Numbered from the stretch's first letter, positions 1 through 7,713 are shown. The stretch is DNA of 64,000 nucleotides from Mucilaginibacter daejeonensis (GCF_020783335.1 NZ_CP086068.1:3038001-3102000); one strand, 5' to 3'. Numbers and translations: made by a program. Notes: generated by a model from the letters alone, not told the origin.

Positions 1-1
1 G

Positions 2-331
2 TTGGGCTTGTGGGAAGACATTGCCGGTAAGGAAAACCTGATCGGGGACATTCAGAAAAATATCGGCGGCTCATTCGCCAATACCGCGCTGGGCATCGAT
101 GCCTGGAAGAAGGACCAAAGCTATGATGCTTGGATCACCTATGCCTCATGGCATGAAAACCTGAAAGATGTTACGCAGTTGGTGGAATTGCCTTTGTCAT
201 CGCGCTTGTATCGAGGTACACCGATAGCACTCACATCCAATACCAAACACGCAGCGCAAGCCAAACAATTCATTCAATTCTTGCAAAGTGCCGATGGCCA
301 TGTGATATTTAAAAAATGGGGATGGGAATAA
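2..331 (+). CDS. AcfC-like periplasmic substrate-binding protein, C-terminal fragment
   Basis: The reading frame is open at the left edge, so only the last ~109 residues are present and the true start lies outside the window. The fragment resembles the C-terminal lobe of AcfC/ModA-like extracellular solute-binding proteins: an AWITYASWH segment, then YRGTPIALT, then a helix ending QFLQSADGHVIFKKWGW, which is the usual family ending. Such proteins bind small anions such as sulfate or molybdate in the periplasm. The sulfur genes downstream make an oxyanion ligand plausible, but the binding residues are not in view. A hairpin follows the stop codon. Confidence 0.7.
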   Translation: MGLWEDIAGKENLIGDIQKNIGGSFANTALGIDAWKKDQSYDAWITYASWHENLKDVTQLVELPLSSRLYRGTPIALTSNTKHAAQAKQFIQFLQSADGHVIFKKWGWE

Positions 332-350
332 AGTTCACTGTTAAACTATA

Positions 351-385
351 GCAAAAACAGATCGACAGAATCAGTCTGCTTTTGC
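351..385 (+). terminator. Imperfect hairpin after the AcfC-like gene
   Basis: Arms GCAAAA-a-CAGA and TCTG-c-TTTTGC pair with one internal mismatch around a 13-nt loop, 20 nt after the stop codon. The 3' arm supplies the T-rich part, so this may end the upstream transcript. No long T tract follows. Confidence 0.4.
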
Positions 386-438
386 TTTACATGTTTGAGC
401 TGTTTTTCATAACTTTAGACTATCAACCATCTGTTTTA

Positions 439-474
439 ACAATGAAAATGACTTAGTTTTATGATTGATCTTTG
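439..474 (+). promoter_or_regulatory. Possible promoter with a degenerate Fnr-like box
   Basis: A TTTG at 471-474 lies 20 nt before the ATG at 495. Exactly 18 nt upstream of it is ACAATGAAAATGAC (439-452), which matches 9 of 14 positions of the perfect Fnr-type box at 2041-2054. The geometry equals that of the two strong sites in this cluster, but the left half-site is poor, so this is only a candidate. Confidence 0.3.
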
Positions 475-494
475 AGACATAAATAAAGAAGATC

Positions 495-641
495 ATGAAA
501 ACTATTCAACGTTACGTCCATTATGAATTTGATGACCAAGCAATAATAATTGGCAACAAGGTTATAAATATAGCTGTATCAGTCATCGCCTTGGCAGCAG
601 CTACTTTCCCATTTTTGTTGTTATTTTACCGACTTAGTTAA
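495..641 (+). CDS. Small membrane protein, 48 aa
   Basis: An ATG preceded by an AG-rich stretch (AAAGAAG) opens a 48-codon frame. A charged N-terminus (about residues 1-22) is followed by one hydrophobic segment (about 25-45, VINIAVSVIALAAATFPFLL) and a short basic tail. It ends 15 nt before the LysR start, suggesting co-transcription. I do not recognise the family. A one-span small protein in a sulfur-transport cluster could be an accessory subunit, but that is speculation. Confidence 0.45.
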   Translation: MKTIQRYVHYEFDDQAIIIGNKVINIAVSVIALAAATFPFLLLFYRLS

Positions 642-656
642 TAACCCTTTATCAAT

Positions 657-1550
657 ATGTTCGATTTCCGCTTACAGGTTTTTCATACAGTGGCCAAGCG
701 GCTGAACTTTACCAAGGCGTCCACGGAACTTTTTATTAGCCAGCCTGCTGTGACCAAGCATATTAAAGAGCTGGAAGAACAGTTTAAAACCACGCTGATA
801 GAACGCAGTGGCAACAAAAAAATATCGCTCACACCTGCTGGCGAAATGTTGCTGGCTTATGCGGATAGACTGGCCGCTGTTTACAACGAGCTGGACTTTG
901 ATATGAACCTACTGATCAAAAAACATTCGGGTACGTTGCGTATCGGTGGCAGTAATACTGTTGCGCAATACGTGATTCCCCCGGTATTAGCCCGGTTCCA
1001 CGAAAAGTTTAAAGATGTACAAGTGAACCTGGTGCCAGGTAATACGGAGCAGGTTGAGCAGGCCTTAGTGAATAAAGAGATTGACCTCGGCATTGTAGAG
1101 GGCATCCTCCGTAATCCGCAGCTCAGCTACCAAGAATTTTTGAGTGATGAACTGGTGCTGATCTGTAGTGCCTCGAATACTTTTAAAAAGGACAGCATCA
1201 AGCCAGAGGAATTAAAAGAATTGCCGCTGTTGCTGCGTGAACCCGGTTCGGGAACGTTGGACGTTATTGCTCACGCTTTAAAGCCTTTCAATATCAAATT
1301 ATCAGATCTGAAAATAGAAATGCAGTTAGGGGGCACGGAAAGTATAAAGTCTTATTTGCTACACAGCAAATGTTTTGCATTTGTATCGGTGCAGTCGATC
1401 TTAAAAGAGCTGAAGTATAACGAATGCCGGATCATCGACATTAAAGACCTGAGTATTGAGCGGCCATTTTATTTTATCCTGCCACACGGACAACCTTCTT
1501 CATTAGCAGAAATATTCATGCGATTCGCTAAAAGCTATAAGAGCCTATAA
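657..1550 (+). CDS. LysR-family transcriptional regulator
   Basis: This 297-aa protein has the usual LysR length and layout. The N-terminal winged helix-turn-helix (about residues 1-60) contains the classic FTKASTELFISQPAVTKHIK recognition region. A linker helix follows, then a periplasmic-binding-like effector domain (about 88-290) with the typical LRIGGSNTVAQYVIPPVLARF start. LysR proteins of this subgroup (CysB/CbbR/YeiE-like) often control sulfur or carbon genes. In enterobacteria YeiE is encoded next to yeiH, and here a YeiH-type exporter closes the cluster. The effector is unknown. It lies in the same direction as the following genes and just after the small membrane protein. Confidence 0.93.
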   Translation: MFDFRLQVFHTVAKRLNFTKASTELFISQPAVTKHIKELEEQFKTTLIERSGNKKISLTPAGEMLLAYADRLAAVYNELDFDMNLLIKKHSGTLRIGGSNTVAQYVIPPVLARFHEKFKDVQVNLVPGNTEQVEQALVNKEIDLGIVEGILRNPQLSYQEFLSDELVLICSASNTFKKDSIKPEELKELPLLLREPGSGTLDVIAHALKPFNIKLSDLKIEMQLGGTESIKSYLLHSKCFAFVSVQSILKELKYNECRIIDIKDLSIERPFYFILPHGQPSSLAEIFMRFAKSYKSL

Positions 1551-1559
1551 GCATTTGAT

Positions 1560-2021
1560 ATGACTGAAAAGGAGAAAAAAGTCATTATCATGTTTATTGC
1601 CGAAGCACCTGGCTCTACCAACAACCATTTTTATTTAAAAAACACCAATTTATTCCGGGCAATGCGCGCGGCCTTTGAACAGGCTTTTGGTAAATTTAGT
1701 TCTGCTGACGAATTTCTTGACTTTTTCAACAAGTCAGGCTGCCTTCTGGATCATCTATATCCGCTGGGTAAAGAAACATCAGCTAAATCAATGCCTTATG
1801 CTGTCGGACAGTTGGCAGATCGTATCCGATTGATTCAACCTAAACACGTTATCATTTTAATGAAGCGAATTGTTCCCGATGTCAATAAAGCAGCTATCGA
1901 TGCCGGTGTCTCTCCATCTGAAATTCTGACCACCGCATATCCCGCAGGAAGTGAAAGGAACAGGCAAGTCTTTATTCACGATATATCAACCTGGTTAAGA
2001 CATATACTCGATAATTTTTAG
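1560..2021 (+). CDS. Uracil-DNA-glycosylase-fold-like hypothetical protein
   Basis: A 153-aa protein starting 10 nt after the LysR stop. An early IAEAPGS motif (residues 13-19) resembles the GEAPG loop of family 4/5 uracil-DNA glycosylases. A later ILTTAYPAGSERNR stretch sits where the second motif (HPSP-like) would be. The middle contains predicted helices and a VIILMKR strand. The protein is shorter than typical family 4 enzymes (~200 aa) and lacks the four iron-sulfur cysteines, so catalysis is doubtful. The fold assignment is an inference from two short motifs. Its role next to a LysR gene and sulfur genes is unknown. Confidence 0.7.
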   Translation: MTEKEKKVIIMFIAEAPGSTNNHFYLKNTNLFRAMRAAFEQAFGKFSSADEFLDFFNKSGCLLDHLYPLGKETSAKSMPYAVGQLADRIRLIQPKHVIILMKRIVPDVNKAAIDAGVSPSEILTTAYPAGSERNRQVFIHDISTWLRHILDNF

Positions 2022-2040
2022 TTATCGTCAAGTTGGATTC

Positions 2041-2076
2041 GTGATAAAAATCACCCCAAAAAGCTATCGATATTTG
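2041..2076 (+). promoter_or_regulatory. Fnr-type operator and -7 element upstream of the DUF2892 gene
   Basis: GTGAT-AAAA-ATCAC (2041-2054) is a perfect inverted repeat matching the Fnr/Crp-family consensus TTGAT-N4-ATCAA. It lies 18 nt upstream of a TTTG (2073-2076), the core of the Bacteroidota -7 element, and the ATG follows at 2096. The same layout recurs at 7657-7692. A Crp/Fnr regulator gene lies 1.2 kb downstream and is the obvious candidate binder. Confidence 0.75.
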
Positions 2077-2095
2077 AATAACAAAATCAAATATC

Positions 2096-2467
2096 ATGAA
2101 AACGTATCAATTGGTCATCGACCCCAAATTCAAAGAAAACGGCAAGGAATGTAAATTCGATCACAGCCCTAAAAATGCTGTGGAACACACCGCAGTAGAA
2201 GATACACCTGTGATCGGTGTCAAAACAAAGAAAGGCTGGTTCGACAAAGATGCCCCTCAAAATCTTACCAGTAAGGAAGCTATGATCAGGGGAATTTTGG
2301 TAGTAACCATGCCAGCACTCAGCGCCATAGATTGGTATTGCGGCACCCATACCATATATATTCTCGCTCCGGTGTTGTTTTATTTGGAGGTAACTGCACT
2401 AACCATGACATGCCCTATTAAATCAATATTTAGTAAATACAGACATACAAATTTGCCTGAATTGTAA
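2096..2467 (+). CDS. DUF2892 (YgaP-type) membrane protein with N-terminal extension
   Basis: 123 aa. Residues 1-60 are hydrophilic with no recognised domain. Residues 62-115 form the DUF2892 pattern: an arginine-glycine entry (MIRGILVV), two hydrophobic helices, and the closing TALTMTCPIKSIF, equivalent to the TaltgfCPly signature with its conserved Cys-Pro. In E. coli YgaP this module anchors a rhodanese. Here the rhodanese activity is in a separate gene of the same cluster (5673-7010). A perfect Fnr-type box precedes the start. The function of the N-terminal half is unknown. Confidence 0.75.
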   Translation: MKTYQLVIDPKFKENGKECKFDHSPKNAVEHTAVEDTPVIGVKTKKGWFDKDAPQNLTSKEAMIRGILVVTMPALSAIDWYCGTHTIYILAPVLFYLEVTALTMTCPIKSIFSKYRHTNLPEL

Positions 2468-2505
2468 TTTATAGTTAAGTTCCATCACACTTAGTTTAAC
2501 ACATC

Positions 2506-3171
2506 ATGAAACATACCGTTGAAATAATCTCTGTTAAACAGATCACTCATGATGTTAAAAAGTTCAGGCTAACAAAGCCCGCAGGTTATCGGTTTAACCC
2601 GGGGCAAGCTACCGAACTTTCGATCAACAGACCAGAATGGGCAAATGTCCTCCGTCCGTTTACGTTTACAAGTTTAAACTCAGAGAACTTTCTTGAATTT
2701 ACCATCAAGATCTATCCGGATCATCATGGTATGACCGAACAATTAGACAAACTGGGCAAAGGTGATGAGTTGATCATTAATGATTCATGGGGTGCAATTG
2801 AATATAAAGGGCCCGGTTATTTTATCGCCGGTGGCGCAGGGATCACGCCTTTCTTGGCCATTTTAAAACAACTGCATCAATTTGGCCAGCTTAATGGGAA
2901 CACTTTATTCTTTGCGAATAAGTCAAAGGGTGATATTATTCTTGAGGATGATCTTAAAGATATGTTGTGCAGCAAAGTAACATTTCTTATTAGCGGGAAA
3001 ACAGAAGATTTATATTTGAATGAAAGGATCGGGTATGCATTTCTCAAAGAAAACGTCAATGACCCTAAGCAATATTTTTATATATGCGGGCCGGAGCAAA
3101 TGGTGAACGATGTAAACGACATCTTATTAAGTATGGGCGTATCGCCGGATAGATTGGTTTACGAGAAGTAA
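2506..3171 (+). CDS. FAD/NAD(P)-binding oxidoreductase (ferredoxin-NADP reductase superfamily)
   Basis: 221 aa, the length of a minimal two-domain flavin reductase without an iron-sulfur domain. An N-terminal FAD barrel carries RPFTFTS (residues 50-56), the flavin-binding RxYS-type motif. The C-terminal nucleotide-binding domain carries GGAGITPF (109-116) and ICGPEQMV (193-200), typical of NAD(P)H contacts. It probably passes electrons from NAD(P)H to a partner or to a small acceptor in the cytoplasm. The position between a DUF2892 protein and a Crp/Fnr regulator suggests a role in sulfur redox chemistry, but the acceptor cannot be read from sequence. Confidence 0.9.
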   Translation: MKHTVEIISVKQITHDVKKFRLTKPAGYRFNPGQATELSINRPEWANVLRPFTFTSLNSENFLEFTIKIYPDHHGMTEQLDKLGKGDELIINDSWGAIEYKGPGYFIAGGAGITPFLAILKQLHQFGQLNGNTLFFANKSKGDIILEDDLKDMLCSKVTFLISGKTEDLYLNERIGYAFLKENVNDPKQYFYICGPEQMVNDVNDILLSMGVSPDRLVYEK

Positions 3172-3176
3172 ACATG

Positions 3177-3197
3177 GTGTATTCAACAGTAATACAC
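3177..3197. repeat. Inverted repeat upstream of the Crp/Fnr gene
   Basis: GTGTATT-N7-AATACAC is a perfect 7-bp inverted repeat located 49-69 nt before the Crp/Fnr start codon. It differs from the TGAT-N4-ATCA boxes elsewhere in the cluster. It could be an operator or a weak hairpin after the reductase gene. Confidence 0.35.
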
Positions 3198-3245
3198 AAC
3201 TCTCTAAGATTTTATAATGCGCCGCAAGCCTGCTAAATTTACCGC

Positions 3246-3854
3246 ATGATACAGTTTGGGCCAGCATTGCAATCAGCGTTAGAAGAAAACAGCCACCGTA
3301 AACAGTTGCCTGCCGGCACGGTGCTGATGTCATCCAACAGTTATGTGCGGTCATTGCCGGTGCTTTTATCCGGCAGTATGCGGGTTATGCGGCAGGATGA
3401 GGACGGCCGCGAGATCCTTTTATATTACATCAAGCCCGGCGAAAGCTGTATCATGTCATTCCTGGCCGGGATACATGAGGATACCTCAAAAGTACGCCTG
3501 GAGGTAGAAGAAGATGCCGACGTCTTGATGCTGCCCATTACCAAAGCCAGCGAATGGGTAAAAAGCTATCCCGAATGGGCCGACTTTATTTTTAAACTTT
3601 ACCACCAGCGTTTCGAAGAATTGCTTACTGTGATCAATGAGGTTGCCTTTCAAAAACTGGATGACCGTATTGTAGAACTGCTCAAGAAGAAAGCCGCAGT
3701 ATTCAATTCCCATGAATTTCAGATCACTCACCAGCAATTGGCAGAAGAGTTGGGCACAACGCGCGAAGTAGTATCACGCTTGCTTAAGCAAATGGAAAAG
3801 AAGGAAATGATCTCCCTTTCCCGCAATAAGATCACTTTAAATTTCCCTGTGTAA
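3246..3854 (+). CDS. Crp/Fnr-family transcriptional regulator
   Basis: 202 aa with a cyclic-nucleotide-binding-type beta-roll sensor (about residues 15-120) and a C-terminal winged helix (about 140-200). The latter contains HQQLAEELGTTREVVSRLLKQM, the standard Crp/Fnr recognition helix region. No N-terminal four-cysteine cluster of the E. coli Fnr type is present. C61 is the only cysteine, so an iron-sulfur oxygen sensor is unlikely. Members of this type are common next to TSUP and YeeE/YedE genes in Bacteroidota. Two Fnr-type boxes (2041-2054, 7657-7670) in the same cluster are likely targets. The signal it senses is unknown. Confidence 0.92.
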   Translation: MIQFGPALQSALEENSHRKQLPAGTVLMSSNSYVRSLPVLLSGSMRVMRQDEDGREILLYYIKPGESCIMSFLAGIHEDTSKVRLEVEEDADVLMLPITKASEWVKSYPEWADFIFKLYHQRFEELLTVINEVAFQKLDDRIVELLKKKAAVFNSHEFQITHQQLAEELGTTREVVSRLLKQMEKKEMISLSRNKITLNFPV

Positions 3855-3913
3855 CATAAGTCACCAATTGCCGGGCTGAAAGCGGATAGCTTTGTTCAAT
3901 CAATCATCAGGTT

Positions 3914-4717
3914 TTGGAAATAGCAGGTTACGCAGCTTCGGTTTTAATTGGTTTATCCCTTGGTTTAATAGGCGGCGGTGGCTCTATTCTCACCGTACCT
4001 ATTCTCGTTTATTTTTTTGCTATCGATCCGGTGTTAGCGACCACTTACTCGTTATTTGTAGTTGGACTAACCAGTACCGCAGGTGCGGCCAGCCATTACC
4101 TAAAAAGCAATGTGGATGTTAAGACCGCGTTGATCTTTGGTTTACCATCCTTGGCCGCCGTATTTATCATGCGGAGATGGGTAATGCCGGTGATACCAAT
4201 TCACTTATTTACGCTCGGACACTGGACTGTTACCAAAAGCATGCTGCTGATGCTGGTTTTTGCCGGTCTGATGCTGGCAGCATCCCTTTCCATGATCCGG
4301 AATAAAAAGGAAGATCGTGGTAGTTCCCTAGAGCTTAGTTATCCAAGATTAATTTTCCAGGCCATAGCTGTTGGCCTTATCACTGGTTTTGTAGGTGTTG
4401 GCGGTGGTTTTCTTATTATTCCATCGCTGGTATTGCTCGCAGGTTTACCGATGAAAAAAGCAGTGGGTACTTCGCTTATGGTAATGACCATTAGCTCGCT
4501 GCTGGGTGTATTGGGTGATATCACCGGGCATGTAGTAATAAATTATGCGTTTTTAGCTGTCTTTTCGGGTTTTGCCATTGCCGGTATCATCCTTGGCAGT
4601 TACCTCACGCGGTTCATTAGCGATACTCGCCTGAAGCCTGCCTTTGGCTGGTTTGTATTGGCTATGGGTATCTTTGTTTTAATAAGCACTTTAACTAACT
4701 CACATGGACATCATTAA
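3914..4717 (+). CDS. TSUP (TauE/SafE) family sulfite/organosulfur exporter
   Basis: 267 aa, about eight membrane spans in two repeats. Each repeat opens with the family's glycine-rich helix: IGLSLGLIGGGGSILTVPIL near the N-terminus and AVGLITGFVGVGGGFLIIPSLVLL near residue 155. No ATG is available in frame after the upstream stop at 3887. A TTG at 3914 preceded by CAGG gives the start expected for the family. TSUP proteins move sulfite, sulfoacetate or thiosulfate across the inner membrane. The gene overlaps the following YeeE/YedE gene by 14 nt. Linkage to persulfide oxidation downstream suggests export of sulfite or uptake of thiosulfate. Confidence 0.9.
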   Translation: MEIAGYAASVLIGLSLGLIGGGGSILTVPILVYFFAIDPVLATTYSLFVVGLTSTAGAASHYLKSNVDVKTALIFGLPSLAAVFIMRRWVMPVIPIHLFTLGHWTVTKSMLLMLVFAGLMLAASLSMIRNKKEDRGSSLELSYPRLIFQAIAVGLITGFVGVGGGFLIIPSLVLLAGLPMKKAVGTSLMVMTISSLLGVLGDITGHVVINYAFLAVFSGFAIAGIILGSYLTRFISDTRLKPAFGWFVLAMGIFVLISTLTNSHGHH

Positions 4718-5264
4718 ACAACCGTGGCCCTGGTATGTAGCCGGGCCTTTAATAGGCCTCATCGTACCGGCGCTATTAATATTAGGTAACAAAACATTCG
4801 GTATCTCATCAACCTTACGGCAGATCTGCGCGGCTTGTATCCCGGCAAATATTTCCTTTTTTAAATACGACTGGAAGAAGGACACATGGAATTTGTTTTT
4901 TATTGCAGGCATCGTTATAGGCGGATTCATCGCCGCGCATTTATTGTCTAATCCCGGGCCGGTGGGCATCAATCCTAAAACCATTGTTGCCTTGCAGCAG
5001 CAGGGCATTAAAGATTTCAGCGGTTTACTGCCACAGGATATTTTTAGTTTCAAGGCGCTTACCACTTTAAAAGGGTTTGTATTTATGGTAATTGGCGGTT
5101 TGCTGGTCGGCTTTGGTACGCGCTATGCCGGCGGCTGTACTTCCGGCCATGCCATTATGGGGATCTCTTCTTTACAATGGCCTTCCCTGGTAGCTACCTG
5201 CTGCTTTATGATTGGCGGCTTCGTCATGACCTGGCTGATCTTACCTTATTTATTACAGCTATGA
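4704..5264 (+). CDS. YeeE/YedE-family transporter, first half-protein
   Basis: 186 aa with about five hydrophobic segments. It contains RYAGGCTSGHAIMGIS, the signature of YeeE/YedE (TsuA-like) proteins, in which conserved cysteines relay thiosulfate through the membrane. Full-length TsuA is one ~350-aa chain. Here the two repeats are encoded by separate adjacent genes, a common arrangement in Bacteroidota and Proteobacteria (PmpA/PmpB type). The start overlaps the TSUP stop by 14 nt and the stop overlaps the next start (ATGA), so tight translational coupling is likely. Confidence 0.9.
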   Translation: MDIIKQPWPWYVAGPLIGLIVPALLILGNKTFGISSTLRQICAACIPANISFFKYDWKKDTWNLFFIAGIVIGGFIAAHLLSNPGPVGINPKTIVALQQQGIKDFSGLLPQDIFSFKALTTLKGFVFMVIGGLLVGFGTRYAGGCTSGHAIMGISSLQWPSLVATCCFMIGGFVMTWLILPYLLQL

Positions 5265-5671
5265 AGAATCTGAAGTTTTTACTGGTAGGGATATGTTTCG
5301 GTATCATCCTGATCAAATCCGAGGTGATCTCATGGTTCCGCATACAGGAAATGTTCCGTTTGCAATCCTTTCATATGTATGGCATCATCGGCAGCGCCAT
5401 TGTAGTGGCCATGATCGCTATAGTATTGATCAAGCGCTTTAATATCAAAACGATCTATCAGGAACCTATTGTTATCCCGGACAAGAAATTTAACTGGGGA
5501 TACGTTTATGGCGGATTGATCTTTGGATTAGGCTGGGCGCTTACCGGCGCGTGCCCCGGTCCGCTGTTCGCGCAGATCGGCAGCGGTATTTTGGTTACAA
5601 CTGTAACGCTGCTGAGCGCTCTTGCAGGAACCTGGGTTTATGGTTTATTACGTGAAAAACTCCCTCATTGA
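5261..5671 (+). CDS. YeeE/YedE-family transporter, second half-protein
   Basis: 136 aa with four hydrophobic segments. The signature LGWALTGACPGPLFAQIGSG (about residues 93-112) carries the conserved cysteine of the second YeeE/YedE repeat. The ATG at 5261 overlaps the stop of the first half-gene. The frame stays open further upstream, but those codons would overlap the first half heavily and lack a start signal. It ends two nucleotides before the start of the dioxygenase gene. The two halves probably assemble into one channel for thiosulfate or another sulfur anion. Confidence 0.9.
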   Translation: MKNLKFLLVGICFGIILIKSEVISWFRIQEMFRLQSFHMYGIIGSAIVVAMIAIVLIKRFNIKTIYQEPIVIPDKKFNWGYVYGGLIFGLGWALTGACPGPLFAQIGSGILVTTVTLLSALAGTWVYGLLREKLPH

Positions 5672-5672
5672 T

Positions 5673-7010
5673 ATGAAGATCCAACAATTTGAAGATAAAG
5701 GCCTGTCGCATTATTCCTATGCGATATTAAGCGAATGCGAAAAAAAGATCGTGCTGATCGATCCATCAAGGGATATTACCTCATACCTCTCTTATACAAA
5801 AGCGCACGATGCAACAATAATTGGTGTGATCGAAACCCATCCGCACGCCGATTTTGTGAGCGGGCACCTGGAATTGCAACAGGTTACTGGAGCGGTCATT
5901 TATTGCTCTAAACTATTGGGCGCTGAATATGCCCATCAAACATTTGACGATGGCGATGAGCTCTCATTCGGCAAAATAAAACTCAAAGCCCTGAACACAC
6001 CAGGGCATTCGCCGGATAGCATCAGCATTGTTTTAGCACATAATGGCCAGGATAAAGCCGTGTTTACCGGCGATACACTGTTCATTGGTGATTGCGGCAG
6101 GCCTGATCTGCGTGAGCAGGCCGGAAACCTCACTGCGAGGCGTGAGGAATTAGCCAAACAGATGTATCATTCACTGCGCGACAAATTGTTGGTGTTGGAC
6201 GATGCGGTTTGGGTTTACCCGGCACATGGCGCAGGTACCTTATGCGGTAAAGCGCTAAGCGATGCTAATCGCAGCACTATCGGCGCAGAAAGAGCGGGCA
6301 ACTGGTCGTTACAGGAAATGAGCGAAACTGAATTTGTGCAGACCTTGCTGGGAGATCAGCCATTCATACCAAAATACTTTGCTTATGATGTTGCCTTGAA
6401 TAAGCATGGCGCACCACCATTACAACCAGCATTAGCTGGCGTTCCGGCCAAAAAACCGGTCGAGCTGAACAGCGAAATGTTTATTATCGACGCCCGCTCT
6501 GAACAGGAATTTAAAAAAGGACATTTGCCGGGATCGATCAATATTCAGGATGGCGGCAAATTTGAAACCTGGCTGGGCAGCATCATTGCTCCCAAAGAAG
6601 CTTTTTGTTTAGTAGCTGAAAACGAGGAGAATTTAAATCAATTGATCAGCAAAACCGCTAAAATCGGTTACGAAGCTTTTTTAGAAGCCGCATTTGTGAT
6701 TGACGGAGGCCACGAACAAATGGCAGAACTGAATTTTGCTCATTTTGCTGCGCACCCGGAGCAATACACGATAGTCGATATCCGAAACGAAGCTGAAGTA
6801 AAAGCGCAGCCGGTTTTCCGGAATGCTCTTCCTATTCCACTATATGAATTGCGGGAGCGTTTAGCGGAAATTCCTTTAAGTAAACCTATTGTGGTGCATT
6901 GCGCCGGAGGCTACCGCAGTGCTGCCGGCAGCAGTATTGTTGCTAACGCATTTGATTCGAAAACCAACGTGTTCGATCTTAGTGAAGCGATCAAAAAGTT
7001 TATATCTTAA
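5673..7010 (+). CDS. cstB: CstB-like persulfide dioxygenase-rhodanese
   Basis: 445 aa in three parts. Residues 1-235 are a metallo-beta-lactamase domain of the ETHE1/persulfide dioxygenase type: THPHADFVSGH (55-65), NTPGHSPDS (108-116), FTGDTLFIGDCGRPDL (131-146), YPAHGAG (182-188), giving iron ligands H56, H58, H112, D134 and H185. Residues about 262-350 are a rhodanese fold whose active loop (FCLVAENEEN) is not a CxxGxR loop, so it is a pseudo-rhodanese. Residues about 360-445 are a rhodanese with active cysteine C410 (VVHCAGGYRSA). This order and length match Staphylococcus CstB, which oxidises persulfides to thiosulfate with O2. The enzyme should detoxify sulfane sulfur in the cytoplasm. 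Flanking transporters would move the products. Confidence 0.9.
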   Translation: MKIQQFEDKGLSHYSYAILSECEKKIVLIDPSRDITSYLSYTKAHDATIIGVIETHPHADFVSGHLELQQVTGAVIYCSKLLGAEYAHQTFDDGDELSFGKIKLKALNTPGHSPDSISIVLAHNGQDKAVFTGDTLFIGDCGRPDLREQAGNLTARREELAKQMYHSLRDKLLVLDDAVWVYPAHGAGTLCGKALSDANRSTIGAERAGNWSLQEMSETEFVQTLLGDQPFIPKYFAYDVALNKHGAPPLQPALAGVPAKKPVELNSEMFIIDARSEQEFKKGHLPGSINIQDGGKFETWLGSIIAPKEAFCLVAENEENLNQLISKTAKIGYEAFLEAAFVIDGGHEQMAELNFAHFAAHPEQYTIVDIRNEAEVKAQPVFRNALPIPLYELRERLAEIPLSKPIVVHCAGGYRSAAGSSIVANAFDSKTNVFDLSEAIKKFIS

Positions 7011-7012
7011 CA

Positions 7013-7630
7013 ATGGCTGATAAAAAAAAACACTGGGAAAACGTTTATGCTCATAAAAAGCTGACCGAAGTAAGCTGGTACGAAGAAAAGCCGGAAACCT
7101 CGTTAAGCATCATCAACAGTTTTGATCTTCCCAAGGATGCCGCCATTATCGACATTGGTGGCGGAGACAGCTTACTGGCCGATCATCTGTTGGAATTGGG
7201 TTACTCCAACATTACCGTATTGGATATTTCTGCCAAGGCTATTGACAGGGCGAAGTTACGGTTGGGTGATAAGGCCAACGGAATTAAATGGATCGTAAGT
7301 GATGTGCTGGATATGGAAATTGACGATCAATATGACCTTTGGCATGACCGGGCAGCATTTCATTTTTTGACCAATACAGCAGATCAAAGCAAATACGCTA
7401 AAGTGGCAGCTAAACATCTGACCAATAAAGGATGGCTCATCATCGGGACTTTTGGTTTAAATGGCCCAGAAAGGTGCAGCGGATTAGCTGTTGAATGTCA
7501 TTCCCCTGCTTCGTTGTCGAATATTTTCCAGGAGCAGTTTCAATTAACTGGCAGTATGGAACATATTCATCATACACCTTTTGATACTGACCAGGTATTT
7601 AATTACAGTTGGTTTCAAATACTACCATAA
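7013..7630 (+). CDS. Class I SAM-dependent methyltransferase
   Basis: 205 aa. Motif I IIDIGGGDSLL (about 45-55) and the acidic ribose-contact strand NITVLDIS (about 66-73) mark a Rossmann-like SAM domain. The DRAAFHFL segment and GPERCSGLAVECHS are typical of a small-molecule methyltransferase group related to the trans-aconitate/thiol methyltransferase branch. It starts 3 nt after the persulfide dioxygenase stop, so it is surely in the same operon. That makes a sulfur nucleophile (sulfide or a thiol) a reasonable substrate guess. The substrate is not determined by sequence. Confidence 0.88.
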   Translation: MADKKKHWENVYAHKKLTEVSWYEEKPETSLSIINSFDLPKDAAIIDIGGGDSLLADHLLELGYSNITVLDISAKAIDRAKLRLGDKANGIKWIVSDVLDMEIDDQYDLWHDRAAFHFLTNTADQSKYAKVAAKHLTNKGWLIIGTFGLNGPERCSGLAVECHSPASLSNIFQEQFQLTGSMEHIHHTPFDTDQVFNYSWFQILP

Positions 7631-7656
7631 CCTGTGGTTATCGTTCATCGCCTTTT

Positions 7657-7692
7657 ATGATAAAAATCATTACTAAATAAGGCGGAATTTTG
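7657..7692 (+). promoter_or_regulatory. Fnr-type operator and -7 element upstream of the YeiH-type gene
   Basis: ATGAT-AAAA-ATCAT (7657-7670) is a perfect inverted repeat with the Fnr-type core TGAT-N4-ATCA. It is followed after 18 nt by TTTG (7689-7692), and the ATG is at 7714. Spacing is identical to 2041-2076. The exporter gene therefore has its own promoter although it follows the operon. Confidence 0.75.
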
Positions 7693-7713
7693 GGGTATCA
7701 AAAATAAAGTATC

